A DNA stretch of 64,000 bases from Janthinobacterium sp. B9-8 (GCF_000969645.2 NZ_CP014222.1:2421740-2485739), one strand, 5' to 3'; positions 1 to 9,768 are shown, numbered from the stretch's first letter. Numbers and translations are program-made. Notes: generated by a model not told the origin, from the letters alone.

Positions 1-220
1 CGAAGTCATCGAAAAACGCATCACCCGCGATGAAGTCTATACCGCAGATGAAGCGTTCTTCACCGGCACTGCTGCCGAAGTCACGCCGATTCGTGAGCTG
101 GATAATCGTCCAATTGGCATTGGTAGCCGGGGCCCGATTACCGAACGCTTACAAAAACGCTATTTTGACTGTGTGAAGGGTTTAGACCCACTACACGAAG
201 ATTGGCTAACACTGATTTAA
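1..220 (+). CDS. ilvE: Branched-chain amino-acid aminotransferase, C-terminal end (partial)
   Basis: Only the last 72 codons are present; the gene enters from the left edge in the frame starting at base 2 and stops at TAA 218-220. The residues include TADEAFFTGTAAEVTPI and RPIGIGSRGPIT, the typical C-terminal motif of class IV PLP aminotransferases of the IlvE type (the loop FFTGTAAEVTP lies near the cofactor phosphate). IlvE performs the last transamination making valine, leucine and isoleucine in the cytoplasm. It is followed on the same strand by a small zinc-finger gene and waaF, an order I associate with Neisseriales. Identity is secure; the N-terminus lies outside the window. Confidence 0.9.
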   Translation, partial: EVIEKRITRDEVYTADEAFFTGTAAEVTPIRELDNRPIGIGSRGPITERLQKRYFDCVKGLDPLHEDWLTLI

Positions 221-307
221 CAGATTTAATATTTAAAGCAGAGGGTGGAGTTTCTCTACCCTCTTAGTCTAGGGTGATTCAATCACCAAGTGCGAAAGAG
301 AAAATCC

Positions 308-508
308 ATGGAACTCAAAGAAAATACCCAACGCGAGATCGAAGTACTAGCCAGTGATTTACCCCTGCATTGCCCAATGCCTAATATGCTGAGCTGGAAT
401 TCTCACCCACGTGTGTTCTTGCCTGTTGCCAAAAATGGCGAAGCGCTTTGCCCATACTGTGGTACGCACTACCGCCTGAAAGCCGGTGAAGTCGTTAAAG
501 GGCATTAA
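308..508 (+). CDS. Small zinc-finger domain protein (CHCC type)
   Basis: A 66-residue cytoplasmic protein beginning MELKENTQ. It carries an HCPMP element, an NSHPRVFLP segment and a CPYCGTHY knuckle, the Cys/His pattern of the zf-CHCC family (related to the zinc domain of the NDUFS6 subunit of complex I). An in-frame GTG at 290 would add six residues, but ATG 308 sits after a purine-rich AAAGAGAAA stretch and gives the usual family length. The role is unknown in bacteria. Its position between ilvE and waaF is a recurrent Neisseriales arrangement, which supports it as a real gene. Confidence 0.85.
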   Translation: MELKENTQREIEVLASDLPLHCPMPNMLSWNSHPRVFLPVAKNGEALCPYCGTHYRLKAGEVVKGH

Positions 509-558
509 TTATTAAGGCAGGTTTACCTGCCGTTTTACCCAATGTGATGACGCGCTTT

Positions 559-579
559 GGCGGGTTTCACCCGCCCTAC
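559..579. repeat. Palindromic repeat, family B (solo end)
   Basis: GGCGGGT-TTC-ACCCGCC is a perfect 7-bp inverted repeat followed by CTAC. It matches the right end of the larger B elements at 12370-12772, 33074-33096, 37324-37581 and 45451-45509. It lies alone between the zinc-finger gene and waaF and could act as a weak terminator or mRNA 3' hairpin. Confidence 0.7.
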
Positions 580-640
580 TCACGGATGAATTGGCCAAGT
601 TTGCGCCTAATATCACCGCCAGTTCGCCTCTCCTGAGCTT

Positions 641-1648
641 ATGAAAAAAATTCTGATTATTGCCCCGGCATGGGTTGGTGACGCCATTATGGCCCAGCCC
701 CTTTACCGACGCCTGCATCAACGCCATCCCGGCCTGATACTGGATGTACTCGCCCCCGCTTGGACACGCCCCTTACACGCCCGCATGCCCGAAGTGAGCG
801 AATCATTCGATACGCCTTTTGGTCATGGAGAGCTCAAGCTTGGCACGCGCTGGTCTTTAGCGCGGCAAATGAAAAAGCGTGGCTACGATCAAGTCATCGT
901 GCTACCGAATTCGCTTAAATCTGCGCTATTACCGCTATTTAGTGGCATCAAGACCCGCACCGGCTGGGTAGGTGAATCGCGCTACGGTTTTCTAAATGAC
1001 ACCCGCGTACTTGATCCGCTGGCCTTGCCGCAAATGGTCGAGCGCTTTGCGGCTCTTGCCGAAGACGCCGATCAACCCCTTGCCCGTCCGGTGCCCTTCC
1101 CTCATTTAGTGGTGAACGATCAAGACCGCGCCGCCAGCGCTGCCAAATTAGGCTTTGATACCAGCAAACCCATGATTGCACTTTGCCCCGGCGCAGAATA
1201 TGGTCCGGCCAAGCGCTGGCCGGGCAACCATATGGCCTCACTTGCGCAAACGCTGCTGAACCGTGGTTTTCAGGTCTGTATTTTTGGCTCGAATAAAGAT
1301 CGGGAAATCGCTGATGAGATTCTGGCTGGTGCGCCGGATGTCATTGATTACTGTGGTAAAACCTCGCTGGCAGAAGCCATCGATATGATGTCGCTTGCCC
1401 GCGCCGTAGTCAGTAATGATTCTGGCTTAATGCATGTGGCTGCGGCACTGGAGCGCCCGCTGGTCGCGATTTATGGCTCCAGCTCGCCCGAATTCACCCC
1501 ACCTTTATCAGCCAACGCCAGAATTGTGACTTTAGATTTGGAATGCAGCCCCTGTTTTGAACGTATTTGCCCGCTCAAGCATATGAACTGCCTCAATCAA
1601 CTCGGACCTGATAAGGTACTGGCAGCCTTGGATCAATTATTGGCTTAA
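641..1648 (+). CDS. waaF: ADP-heptose--LPS heptosyltransferase II
   Basis: This 335-residue GT9-family glycosyltransferase adds the second L-glycero-D-manno-heptose to the inner core of lipopolysaccharide at the cytoplasmic face of the inner membrane. The N-terminus KILIIAPAWVGDAIM is the family's nucleotide-sugar fold start. The motifs PGAEYGPAKRWP and SNDSGLMHVAAAL in the C-terminal half are the conserved WaaF donor-binding elements. A Cys-rich tail (CSPCFERICPLKHMNC) is also typical. Length is normal. The ATG at 641 is immediately followed by the conserved hydrophobic strand, so the start is firm. The gene shares its strand with ilvE and the zinc-finger gene. Confidence 0.93.
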   Translation: MKKILIIAPAWVGDAIMAQPLYRRLHQRHPGLILDVLAPAWTRPLHARMPEVSESFDTPFGHGELKLGTRWSLARQMKKRGYDQVIVLPNSLKSALLPLFSGIKTRTGWVGESRYGFLNDTRVLDPLALPQMVERFAALAEDADQPLARPVPFPHLVVNDQDRAASAAKLGFDTSKPMIALCPGAEYGPAKRWPGNHMASLAQTLLNRGFQVCIFGSNKDREIADEILAGAPDVIDYCGKTSLAEAIDMMSLARAVVSNDSGLMHVAAALERPLVAIYGSSSPEFTPPLSANARIVTLDLECSPCFERICPLKHMNCLNQLGPDKVLAALDQLLA

Positions 1649-1701
1649 TTTTTCCGGTGCTTTACCAATAAATACAAGGCCTTGTTTGAAGAAGGATTAT
1701 C

Positions 1702-2112
1702 ATGAAAAAGCATTTCACTAAAGCATGTCTGTTATTCGCCATACTGATCTCATCAGCCGCCCATGCAGCCGATGTAGGGGTATCAGTACAATTTGGACAG
1801 CCTGGCTTTTATGGCAGCTTCAATATGGGCGACTTTCAGCAGCCACGGCTCATTTACCGTGAGCCAAGAATCATACAGCAGGTCACTGTTGTTCAACCCC
1901 CGATGTATTTGATCGTTCCACCGGGCCACGCTAACAACTGGTCCAAACACTGTCGCCGATACAATGCCTGTAGCCGGCCTGTCTATTTTGTGCAAGAAAG
2001 CTGGTACAACAATGAAGTCGTACCACGCTATCGCCACCATGATCGCAAAGACCGTCATCAGAAAAAGCATCATGGCCGAGGAAATGGGCATGGGCATGAC
2101 CGTGATGATTAA
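1702..2112 (+). CDS. Exported His-rich small protein of unknown function
   Basis: This 136-residue protein has a clear Sec signal peptide (KKH start, hydrophobic core, cleavage near SSAAHA/ADVG). The mature part has aromatic/Gly-rich and PPM/PPG segments, then two Cys (HCRRYNACSR) and a strongly basic His/Arg/Lys-rich tail with repeated HH and HGHGHD motifs. The tail could bind transition metals such as nickel, copper or zinc; that is inference from composition only. An AGAAGGA-type ribosome site precedes ATG 1702. It stands alone between waaF and a terminator-like hairpin. I do not recognise the family. Confidence 0.75.
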   Translation: MKKHFTKACLLFAILISSAAHAADVGVSVQFGQPGFYGSFNMGDFQQPRLIYREPRIIQQVTVVQPPMYLIVPPGHANNWSKHCRRYNACSRPVYFVQESWYNNEVVPRYRHHDRKDRHQKKHHGRGNGHGHDRDD

Positions 2113-2124
2113 GCCGTTTTAAAC

Positions 2125-2176
2125 ATTAAAACCATGCCTGATAAGGGCAAATAAGTACCATCAGCATGGTTTTAAT
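2125..2176. terminator. Probable intrinsic terminator after the His-rich gene
   Basis: A long inverted repeat: ATTAAAACCATG (2125-2136) pairs with CATGGTTTTAAT (2165-2176), and the stem is extended inward by CTGAT/ATCAG with one bulged base. The 3' arm contains TTTT. It separates the small exported protein gene from aroA. Confidence 0.6.
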
Positions 2177-2319
2177 GACGTCTGTTTTAGATGAGCCCTA
2201 TTTTTGTGACACGATTTTAATCACTTAGCGCGATGATCTGCCCATCACCCCCTGATTTTTTAAACCGTAACTGCTCACAGCATGCCTGCCTGCTAAAAAC
2301 CTTTAACACGGAACGACTT

Positions 2320-3609
2320 ATGGAACACATCACCCTCGCCCCTATCGCCCGCGTCAACGGCACTGTTGCCCTGCCTGGCTCCAAAAGCATTTCAAACCGC
2401 ACCCTTTTGCTTGCCGCATTGGCAGAAGGCACAACAACGGTGAAAGGGCTGCTGGCCGCAGACGATATCCACTATATGCTAGAGGCTCTGAAAGCATTAG
2501 GGATTAAATGGGAGCAAATCGGGGATAGCCGTGATTTTATTGTGCACGGCGCAGCAGGTGTTTTTCCGGTTAAAACAGCAGAATTATTCCTAGGCAATGC
2601 AGGCACGGCATTTCGCCCGCTAACTGCTGCACTTGCATTCAGCCAAGGCCATTACACCCTCAGCGGCGTGGCCCGTATGCACGAGCGCCCGATTGGCGAT
2701 TTGGTTAATGCCCTGCGTGAAGCGGGTGCAGATATTGCCTGCACCGGTGTGGAAGGCTACCCACCGCTGACGATTAAGCCCGCAACATTCAACGGGCAAG
2801 TCATCAAAGTAAAAGGCAATGTATCCAGCCAGTTTTTAACTGCACTATTAATGGCGCTGCCGCTCACCGGCCAAGCTGTGACCATCGAAGTGATCGGCGA
2901 ATTAATCTCCAAGCCTTATATCGACATCACGCTCAAACTGATGGCGAAATTTGGCGTACAGGTTGAGCAAAACGGTTGGAGCAGCTTTAGTATTGCCGCT
3001 GGCCAAACTTACCAAAGCCCTGGGATTATTGAAGTAGAAGGCGATGCTTCATCCGCATCTTACTTTTTAGCCGCAGGTGCAATGGGCGGCGGCAAGGTGC
3101 GCGTTACCGGCATGGGTAGCGATAGTATTCAAGGCGACAAACGCTTTGCCGAAGCGCTGGCCTTGATGGGCGCAGAGATCACCTGGGGCAGCAATTATAT
3201 TGAGGCCTCACCACCGGTTAGCGGCCAGCTAACGGGCATTGATGCAGATATGAACCATATCCCTGATGCAGCCATGACACTCGCTGTGGCAGCGCTGTTT
3301 GCCAAAGGCCCGACCACACTCAGAAATATCGCCAGCTGGCGCGTGAAAGAAACCGACCGCCTCAGCGCCATGGCCACCGAGCTGCGTAAAGTGGGCGCAA
3401 GCGTGATTGAGGGCGAGGATTTTATTACCGTAACGCCACCTGAATCACTCATTGCAGGTGCAGCGATTGATACTTACGACGATCACCGTATGGCGATGTG
3501 CTTCTCGCTGGTGGCCGTCAAAGGGGTAGCGGTGCAAATTAACGACCCGCAATGCACGGCAAAAACATTCCCAACTTACTTTGAAGAGCTAGCCAAGATT
3601 TCTGCTTAA
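2320..3609 (+). CDS. aroA: 3-phosphoshikimate 1-carboxyvinyltransferase (EPSP synthase)
   Basis: AroA joins phosphoenolpyruvate to shikimate-3-phosphate in the cytoplasmic pathway to chorismate. The 429-residue product has the hallmark [10 protein letters not shown] near its N-terminus, [11 protein letters not shown] (PEP-binding loop), the SSQFLTALL segment, and KETDRL plus [11 protein letters not shown] near the C-terminus. The reading frame stays open 87 bases further upstream, but ATG 2320 (MEHITLAPI) gives the family's normal length and N-terminus. It converges on the binding-protein gene at 3680-4402, with a hairpin between them. Confidence 0.95.
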   Translation: MEHITLAPIARVNGTVALPGSKSISNRTLLLAALAEGTTTVKGLLAADDIHYMLEALKALGIKWEQIGDSRDFIVHGAAGVFPVKTAELFLGNAGTAFRPLTAALAFSQGHYTLSGVARMHERPIGDLVNALREAGADIACTGVEGYPPLTIKPATFNGQVIKVKGNVSSQFLTALLMALPLTGQAVTIEVIGELISKPYIDITLKLMAKFGVQVEQNGWSSFSIAAGQTYQSPGIIEVEGDASSASYFLAAGAMGGGKVRVTGMGSDSIQGDKRFAEALALMGAEITWGSNYIEASPPVSGQLTGIDADMNHIPDAAMTLAVAALFAKGPTTLRNIASWRVKETDRLSAMATELRKVGASVIEGEDFITVTPPESLIAGAAIDTYDDHRMAMCFSLVAVKGVAVQINDPQCTAKTFPTYFEELAKISA

Positions 3610-3620
3610 GCAAATCGAAT

Positions 3621-3654
3621 ATCAATCCGCTTTGCCAGAGGCAGGCGGATTGAT
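3621..3654. terminator. Hairpin between convergent aroA and binding-protein genes
   Basis: ATCAATCCGC (3621-3630) and GCGGATTGAT (3645-3654) form a perfect 10-bp inverted repeat, with an inner TGCC/GGCA pairing in the loop. There is no T-run, so intrinsic termination is only likely, not certain. Its position between convergent genes fits a bidirectional terminator. Confidence 0.5.
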
Positions 3655-3679
3655 CACTGCTTATCTATACGATCAGACT

Positions 3680-4402
3680 TTAGCGATATTGCCCCATAAC
3701 CCGCTGCAACTCGTGCTTAGACTGCAAAGCCGTAATCGCCTGATTAAGCGCTTTCACTGTTATTTGCCCTGAACGGGACACCGCACACTGCCCCTTAAAG
3801 CTTCGAAGCACCGTATATGGATGCAAAGGTGTTGTCAGCTGCCCCTGCCTCTGCTGGTATTCAAGCTCAAACTGATTAATCACCAGATGCTGCACCCGCC
3901 CCGCAGCCAGCTTAAGCAGATTATTACGCATACTAGGCGCATCATCGCGTACGAATGTTGCCCCCAAAGCCTGATCCAGCTCCGAATACACATAGCCCAA
4001 AACCGTGCCGATCCGTACATTAGCAAAGGCATTCAAACTGGCTGGCTTGCCCGCCTGCTTATCACTGATCAGTAATTCCGCATTGGGGATAAAAGGCGTG
4101 CTCCAGTCAAAAGCACCGGGCAACCAGACAGGCAAATAATTGCACAGAATATCCGCATCGCCCTTTTCCAGAGCGTGTATCAGGCGCTTGCGCGGCAACA
4201 GAATAAAACGGGCTTGTAGCCCCATCTGCCCAGCCAAAGCGTGGCCCAGATCAAAATAAAACCCCGCAGTTAACTGATGATTTTCTAGCTTTGCCCAAGG
4301 CATGCTATCCCCATTTAAAACTAATACTCTTAATTCAGCCGCCGATACAAACGTCGGAAACAACATAGTAAGGAGTGAATAGCGGAGGGTCATAGCAAGC
4401 AT
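3680..4402 (-). CDS. Periplasmic solute-binding protein (SBP family 3-like)
   Basis: The 240-residue protein has a signal peptide (LRYSLLTMLFPTFVSAAEL) followed by LRVLVLNGDSMPWA, a GFYFDLGHALA segment and a KGDADILCNY strand. These are the layout of the family 3 amino-acid-binding fold (PF00497), often also found as stand-alone proteins. No transporter permease or ATPase is adjacent, so it may be an orphan sensor-like binder rather than part of an ABC importer. ATG 4402 and ATG 4393 are both possible starts; the latter also leaves an intact signal peptide. Ligand not predictable. Confidence 0.7.
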   Translation of the reverse strand: MLAMTLRYSLLTMLFPTFVSAAELRVLVLNGDSMPWAKLENHQLTAGFYFDLGHALAGQMGLQARFILLPRKRLIHALEKGDADILCNYLPVWLPGAFDWSTPFIPNAELLISDKQAGKPASLNAFANVRIGTVLGYVYSELDQALGATFVRDDAPSMRNNLLKLAAGRVQHLVINQFELEYQQRQGQLTTPLHPYTVLRSFKGQCAVSRSGQITVKALNQAITALQSKHELQRVMGQYR

Positions 4403-4539
4403 CTACCGAGCCTTGGCGTAAGTATTTAATAATAAAATAAGAAGAAATTAGATTAAATAACATCACTCTACTTATATATTACTGAAAACTATCGAAAGCA
4501 GCCACACGCGCTTGCCTAGCAAGCGAAGCGTACCGGGGT

Positions 4540-4575
4540 AAAAATAATGGCAGCTCAGAAGCTGCCATTATTTTT
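4540..4575. terminator. Strong bidirectional intrinsic terminator
   Basis: A perfect 16-bp stem (left arm 4540-4555, right arm 4560-4575) encloses a 4-base loop; the GC-rich core is GGCAGCT/AGCTGCC, with A-runs on one side and T-runs on the other. Read on the minus strand it directly follows the Lys-rich protein gene at 4597-4989. Confidence 0.85.
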
Positions 4576-4596
4576 TTGATCAAAATCCCCGCCGGT

Positions 4597-4989
4597 TTAG
4601 CGTTTCTTCTGCACGGCCTTTTTACCTTTGGGCTTAGCCAAGGGCGCTGTTTTGTTTGGCGCTTTCTTCTTGCTTGCAACCGGGGCCTGCTTTGTTTTTA
4701 CTGACACTGCTTTTTTACCGGTGCGCTTAGCCGCTTGCTTTTTAGTCATACCTGACACTGCCGATTTCTGAACCGATCGTTTCTTGCCTGCCACACGCGC
4801 TTTAGACCGTGCCTGCTTCCCGCGATAAACCACGGACTTATTACTCGTCGCTACTGGTTTATTCACGACTGAAGTGCGTTGAATAACAGGCGCCGCAGAT
4901 GGCACATCAAAGGGCAAAGGATCATCTTCTGCCTGAACACTAAAAGACAAAAAAACTGCACTAAGTAGCAAAGGGAAAAAACCGCGCAT
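4597..4989 (-). CDS. Exported Lys/Ala-rich protein of unknown function
   Basis: The protein is 130 residues from the chosen start. MRGFFPLLLSAVFLSFSVQA is a good signal peptide; the mature part begins EDDPLPFD and soon becomes extremely basic, with repeated KK, KKAP, TKKQAAKR and KGKKA blocks and almost no hydrophobic residues. It resembles histone H1-like or other low-complexity Lys/Ala/Pro tails, but export argues for a cell-surface or periplasmic polyanion binder; that is inference. Two upstream in-frame starts (to 5007) exist; ATG 4989 was preferred because it starts the signal peptide and follows GACGAG. No recognised family. Confidence 0.65.
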   Translation of the reverse strand: MRGFFPLLLSAVFLSFSVQAEDDPLPFDVPSAAPVIQRTSVVNKPVATSNKSVVYRGKQARSKARVAGKKRSVQKSAVSGMTKKQAAKRTGKKAVSVKTKQAPVASKKKAPNKTAPLAKPKGKKAVQKKR

Positions 4990-5496
4990 GAACATCTCGT
5001 CAGCCAAAGTGAATCAACAGCGGCCAGTATACCGGATTCAAACCCAGAGCTAGTGCTGCTCAGAAGTAAAAAAGGACCACAATCACGCTGAAAACAATAC
5101 CACTTTTACCAGCAGCAGGCGAAGGTATTCACCTTATCAGGGCAAAAACAAAACGCTTGCACCGCACTTTTTTACACAGCCAGACCCAAGCTTAACCTTT
5201 TTTATCTACGTCTTTTAAAACAATATATTAGCGATTATTGGCATAAAATTGTGCCCGCAATCGCTATGCTATCAAAATAAAACAAAGGCAAAGTTAATCA
5301 TCAAATACATGCGCGTAGTCATTGACATGGCAACTACAACTGCTACTATCCGCAAACCTTACAACGACAAATGAAGATACCACTTCATTGCAAAACAGAC
5401 AGGTGAAAAGCCTGCAAACCTCTCTAAACCTGATCTGTGCTGATGCTTATCCCAAGTATCAGGCCACAGACTTTATTTTGGATGGAGCAAGAGACA
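4990..5496. other. Intergenic region, no gene seen
   Basis: About 500 bases between the divergent Lys-rich protein gene and the chitinase gene. Short open frames here have no coding character. It must hold the promoters for both flanking genes, but no confident -35/-10 pair or operator was identified. Confidence 0.5.
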
Positions 5497-7206
5497 ATGA
5501 AAGCAAAGATCCGAATCACGGCCCTATTGGCCGCGATGCTGATGAGCGCCTCCCTGATGGCGGCCGACTGGAGCGCCAGCAGCACCTACACAGCAGGCGT
5601 CACCGCAAGCTATAAAGGCCAGACTTGGAAAGCCAAGTGGTGGACACAAGGTAATGTGCCTGGCGCAGAACAATGGGGACCTTGGGAATTAGTGAATGGC
5701 ACAACACCTGTCCCTACGCCAAGCCCTGTTCCGACACCCGCTCCTACTCCCGTTCCAACAAAAGTACCCACAGCGGCCCCTACTCCCGTTCCAACAAAAG
5801 TACCCACACCGGCACCAACGCCAGTGCCAACACCGGCTCCTACTCCTTTGCCTACACCCGCGCCAACGCCAGTACCTACTGCCGTTCCAACTCCGGCTCC
5901 GGGCACAAACGCCTGCAAAGCAGCATGGATATCCAGCAGCAGCTACACAGGGGGCAGCGTTGTAAGCTATGCCAACCACAATTACACCGCAAAATGGTGG
6001 GTAAACGCAGCTGAAGAACCTGGCAAAAGCACTACATGGGCTGATAACGGCGTATGCAGCGGTGGCAGCACAGGTGGCGGTGCAACGCCAACTCCTACGC
6101 CATCCGATGGTATACCCACTCTCAGCCAAGCCTTAACCCGCGAAGCCGAGCTCACTAATAACGATTTTTTCCGCAAGGTAAAAGCATCGGTACGCACTGC
6201 CAGCAACGCCATTGTGGATGCCGTTGCCCCAGGTAAAAGCGATAACCCGCTGAATGTAAAACGGGTTGAAGCCCTCGTTTCTGAGCAAAAGTTTCAATAC
6301 TATTTCTCAGTGCGTCACCCCAGCTATACCTATCAGCGCTTCTTGCAAGCCATCGCCAAATTCCCAGGCATTTGCGATGACTACAGCGATGGCCGCAATG
6401 CAGACCAAATCTGCCGCCGCTCACTCGCCACCATGTTTGCACACTTTGCCCAAGAAACCGGTGGCCACAGCGTCACCCAATACGGCATAGATGAATGGCG
6501 TCAGGCGCTAGTGCATGTGCGTGAAATGGGTTGCAACGAAACCGGCACAGGCTGCGGCTACAACACCGAATGTACCGACCCGGTATTTAACGGCGTATGG
6601 ACCTGCGGTAAGAACGCTGACGGCAGCTTTAAAAAGTACTTTGGCCGTGGCGCTAAACAGCTTTCATACAACTACAACTATGGCCCGTTCTCGCAAGTGA
6701 TGTTTAGTGGCGACCAAACCAAGCTATTAAATGAGCCGGATCTGATTGCAGAAAGCTGGTTGAATATGGCCTCTGCCACTTTCTTCTTTGTGTATCCACA
6801 GCCACCAAAACCATCGATGCTGCATGTGATCGATGGAACTTGGGTGCCTAATGCACAAGATAAGGCGCGTGGCTTGGGTAATGACTTCCCAACCACCATT
6901 CAAATTATTAACGCCGAATGCCAGGACGCCACCTTAAAACCAGCGGCTAAAAATCGCATCGACTACTACACCGAGTTTGCGCGTGATTTAGGCTGGGATA
7001 TCAAGCAAGAATCGATGAAGTGCACCGGCATGCAGCGCTTCGAAAAAGGCAGCTCCGCCGCCTACCCTATTTTCTGGGAAAAAACCTGGAATGCAGGGCA
7101 GGATAATCAGTGCCAGCTGGTTGATTATCAAACCCCATACAACGCGCTAATCGAAGGCAATTACGTGAAGTGCGTGGAAAAAAACTGGAATGTGAAGCTG
7201 AAATAA
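5497..7206 (+). CDS. Secreted GH19 chitinase with two chitin-binding domains
   Basis: This 569-residue extracellular enzyme should hydrolyse beta-1,4 linkages in chitin. In order: Sec signal peptide ([14 protein letters not shown], cleavage near MAA/DWS); a CBM5/12 module at about residues 24-68 with [11 protein letters not shown]; a Pro/Thr linker at 69-135; a second CBM5/12 at about 140-187 with NYTAKWW; a short PT linker; then the GH19 catalytic domain to the end. [11 protein letters not shown] carries the presumed catalytic Glu, and [18 protein letters not shown] matches the family signature. ATG 5497 was chosen because it follows GGAG and starts the signal peptide; the frame is open further upstream. 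The type II secretion operon at 28.8-38.5 kb is a candidate exporter. Confidence 0.92.
   Translation: MKAKIRITALLAAMLMSASLMAADWSASSTYTAGVTASYKGQTWKAKWWTQGNVPGAEQWGPWELVNGTTPVPTPSPVPTPAPTPVPTKVPTAAPTPVPTKVPTPAPTPVPTPAPTPLPTPAPTPVPTAVPTPAPGTNACKAAWISSSSYTGGSVVSYANHNYTAKWWVNAAEEPGKSTTWADNGVCSGGSTGGGATPTPTPSDGIPTLSQALTREAELTNNDFFRKVKASVRTASNAIVDAVAPGKSDNPLNVKRVEALVSEQKFQYYFSVRHPSYTYQRFLQAIAKFPGICDDYSDGRNADQICRRSLATMFAHFAQETGGHSVTQYGIDEWRQALVHVREMGCNETGTGCGYNTECTDPVFNGVWTCGKNADGSFKKYFGRGAKQLSYNYNYGPFSQVMFSGDQTKLLNEPDLIAESWLNMASATFFFVYPQPPKPSMLHVIDGTWVPNAQDKARGLGNDFPTTIQIINAECQDATLKPAAKNRIDYYTEFARDLGWDIKQESMKCTGMQRFEKGSSAAYPIFWEKTWNAGQDNQCQLVDYQTPYNALIEGNYVKCVEKNWNVKLK
5701..5901 (+). repeat. Pro-Thr linker-coding tandem repeat inside the chitinase gene
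   Basis: About 67 codons of repeated P-T-P-[AV]-P and P-T-K-V-P units separate the two carbohydrate-binding modules. At DNA level, CCTACTCCCGTTCCAACAAA and the following AGTACCCACA recur almost exactly, so the tract can expand or contract by slippage. It is a flexible extracellular linker. Confidence 0.9.
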
Positions 7207-7250
7207 ACGCCTCCGTTTTATTCCATACACTCATTCAAGCTTAAAAATTT

Positions 7251-7287
7251 AAAAGCCCCTGCGTCTTATCAGCAGGGGCTTTTTTTG
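7251..7287 (+). terminator. Intrinsic terminator of the chitinase gene
   Basis: AAAAGCCCCTGC (7251-7262) pairs with GCAGGGGCTTTTTTT after a short loop, ending in a run of seven T. It can also serve the minus-strand chemoreceptor gene ending at 7363. Confidence 0.88.
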
Positions 7288-7362
7288 TCAGGCTCATTAA
7301 GGATCAGACTTAACGGACAGAGCTTGATCAAGCCTTGATCGATCAAGCAACAATCAGCAAGC

Positions 7363-8988
7363 CTAAAGCTTAAATTTTGCAGCCGCGAGGGTAAGCTCAC
7401 GCGCAAGCTCGTCAAGGCTGCGAACCTGCTCATGGGCCGCCTGCACAGAAGCATCGGATTCTTCCACCATCTGGGCGATCCGCTCCACATTGCCTGCAAT
7501 ACTATTACTCACCTGACTTTGCTCCTGAGTTGCATTTGCCACATCACGGGTTTTCTCTAAAGTGGCACGTGTCACTGTATTGATCTCACGTAAAGCTGAA
7601 GCCGCTTTTTCTACCAGATCAACACCCAGTGCAACCTGAGTTTGCACGCCATCCATCGAGCCTGCAGCAATATCCGTGTCTTCCTGCACCGCACGAATCG
7701 TACGGGTAATATCTTGTGTTGCACCGCTTGTACGCTCTGCTAATTTACGCACTTCATCGGCCACCACAGCAAAACCCCGACCCTGCTCGCCAGCCCGTGC
7801 AGCCTCAATAGCGGCATTCAGGGCAAGTAAGTTGGTTTGATCGGCAATTTCTTTAATCACGGCACTCATACTATCAATTTCGCGAGAACGCTCCACCAAA
7901 CCACGAATCAAACCCGCTGCAGAGCTAATGTCACCCGAAATACGGCGGATCTCATTGGCGGCATGCTGCGCCATTTTTTCCCCCTCAGTAGCCAGCTCCG
8001 CAGCCTGCTGCGAATTGACTTCCGTTTCCCTGGCACTGGATGAAATATGGCTGATACTCACCGTCATTTCTTCAATTGCCGCAGCAGTGGAAGACGTAGC
8101 CTCCGAAGTCATCTGACTACCCCGACTGATTTGCTCCGTTTCTTTATTCAATTGCTGGGATGCATTAGACAAAGTGGACGACGCCTGATTAAAACGCCGC
8201 ACCATATCATGTAAACCCTGCTGCATAGAGCGCATAGAGCCCATTAAGCTATCGCTACCTGCCTGTGTTTCAATCTGCCGGGATAAATCACCATTCGCAA
8301 TGCCCTGCGCAATATCCGCAGCATCTTGAGGCTCCCCACCCAGTTGCCCTAAAATACTACGCATCGTACTCAATGCCAGCATCCCCATAACGGCAAGAAT
8401 CACCAAACCTGCCACCAGCATCTTTATTGCACTATTCCAAAACAAGCGATCAATATCATCTAGATAAAACCCGGTGCCGGGAATCCAGCCCCAAGGCTCA
8501 AATTGAATCACGCCGTTTAGTTTTGGATATACCGTTTTATCCTCGCTTCCTGGCCGTGCAACATAGGTTAAAGCAAACGCTTTACCGTCTTTACTTTCAG
8601 CCAGGCCATCACGAATCACCTGAACTGCAGTTCTGCCATCCGGCGATTTTGCCCCCGGATCAGGCTTACCCATACGCTTGGGATCAATGTGAAATACAAA
8701 AGTATCATCTGTCATGCTACGAATAAAGAAATAAGTACTGCCCGCTCTTTGCGCAGCCAATGCCTCTTTAGCGCGGCTTTGCGCCTCTTCACGGCTCAAC
8801 TTTCCACTGGTTTCTAATCCCTGAAAATGCGTCAATTGCGCTTTCGCTAAATCCAGCAGCTGAATAATTTGCGCACGTCGCTCCTGCATCATGCTTTGAC
8901 GCAGCTGGAATAAACTGCCAACGCTCACAATGATAATGCCCAAAAATGCGGCAATCACAATAATCCAAATCCGTGTTCTTAGTTTCAT
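7363..8988 (-). CDS. Methyl-accepting chemotaxis protein with single Cache sensor
   Basis: The 541-residue inner-membrane chemoreceptor has a TM1 segment (about 8-29), then a periplasmic domain of about 160 residues with [20 protein letters not shown] and [16 protein letters not shown], characteristic of the sCache_2 sensor fold. TM2 lies near residues 187-208, followed by a HAMP linker and the cytoplasmic signalling domain. The highly conserved hairpin tip [19 protein letters not shown] is present and binds CheA/CheW. sCache_2 receptors often sense small organic acids, but the ligand cannot be told here. It stands alone; no che genes are in the window. Confidence 0.92.
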   Translation of the reverse strand: MKLRTRIWIIVIAAFLGIIIVSVGSLFQLRQSMMQERRAQIIQLLDLAKAQLTHFQGLETSGKLSREEAQSRAKEALAAQRAGSTYFFIRSMTDDTFVFHIDPKRMGKPDPGAKSPDGRTAVQVIRDGLAESKDGKAFALTYVARPGSEDKTVYPKLNGVIQFEPWGWIPGTGFYLDDIDRLFWNSAIKMLVAGLVILAVMGMLALSTMRSILGQLGGEPQDAADIAQGIANGDLSRQIETQAGSDSLMGSMRSMQQGLHDMVRRFNQASSTLSNASQQLNKETEQISRGSQMTSEATSSTAAAIEEMTVSISHISSSARETEVNSQQAAELATEGEKMAQHAANEIRRISGDISSAAGLIRGLVERSREIDSMSAVIKEIADQTNLLALNAAIEAARAGEQGRGFAVVADEVRKLAERTSGATQDITRTIRAVQEDTDIAAGSMDGVQTQVALGVDLVEKAASALREINTVTRATLEKTRDVANATQEQSQVSNSIAGNVERIAQMVEESDASVQAAHEQVRSLDELARELTLAAAKFKL

Positions 8989-9768
8989 TTTTCGCGCATC
9001 CTTCGGTGAAAATCATGCATGCTAAAAAAAAAGCTTAAGATCAAACACAAAAAGACAATCAATATAACAATAGCCAAAATAAGACAGCGTGCTTATCTTT
9101 TTTACGCAATGCCAGAAGATCCTAATTACCTTTATAAAAAATAATTTACAACATACCCAAGATCACGCCCTCTATTTAAATTCCGCAAAAAACAACAAAA
9201 GAACGACATACGTAAATTATCTTACCAAGCACTAGTGTAATACTATCGCCTCAACACCAAGCCTTTATCAATCGATATAAAACCATTCACTTGATATTTT
9301 TAGTAAAACAAACAAACCAGCGCCATTGAAATAAACCATAGAAATCACAGCCATTTATTAAACATTAAAAAATTATATTTTAATTAATTAAAAAAACGAA
9401 AATATATTATTTTATCAATAGTAAATGCATCCAGAAAAACCCTAATAATTCATTTTTTTTAAAAAATTGAGCAAAACAAACAGAATGTCACTAATGACAC
9501 AAAACAACATAGCCCCTAATCAAGCTCAGCTAAACGTCGTAATATGCGCAGGGCGAGCAAAAAAACAAACGATGTTGGTAAAAATCACACCGCTATCATG
9601 CCATCTGGCAAGAGCACAATTGAAAACCTCTCCATCTTGTTACACTGATCGGATATTGCTTTTGAGCAACGGAAAGCATAAAGAAACCTGCTATATTGCC
9701 CCGCCCCCAAAAACCATGATGCAGTACGCATGACACCGAATACGATTAATTATTTAGGAAATACCAAT
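8989..9768. other. Long AT-rich intergenic region before nrdJ
   Basis: About 780 bases with a conspicuous A/T-rich core around 9340-9470 (runs such as TTAATTAATTAAAA). An 88-codon open frame in 9467-9733 has no start signal or protein-like composition and is not called. No B12 riboswitch boxes were found although the downstream enzyme uses adenosylcobalamin. A TGCTATATTGC stretch at about 9689 vaguely resembles half of an NrdR box. Likely a promoter region with nucleoid-protein binding; otherwise unexplained. Confidence 0.45.

Noticed and set aside
5701..5901. Repeated units that could suggest a CRISPR or satellite array
   Set aside because: Repeats are short codon-level P-T units inside an intact chitinase frame, with no unique spacers.
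5610..5918. Minus-strand frame with repeated Gly-Val-Gly-Thr units
   Set aside because: It is the reverse reading of the chitinase Pro-Thr linker repeat and has no independent start or context.
9680..9700. NrdR box before nrdJ
   Set aside because: Only one half of the consensus is matched and no second box at the required spacing was seen.
9467..9733. 88-codon open frame upstream of nrdJ
   Set aside because: No ATG-type start with a ribosome site, odd composition, and it runs into the nrdJ leader.
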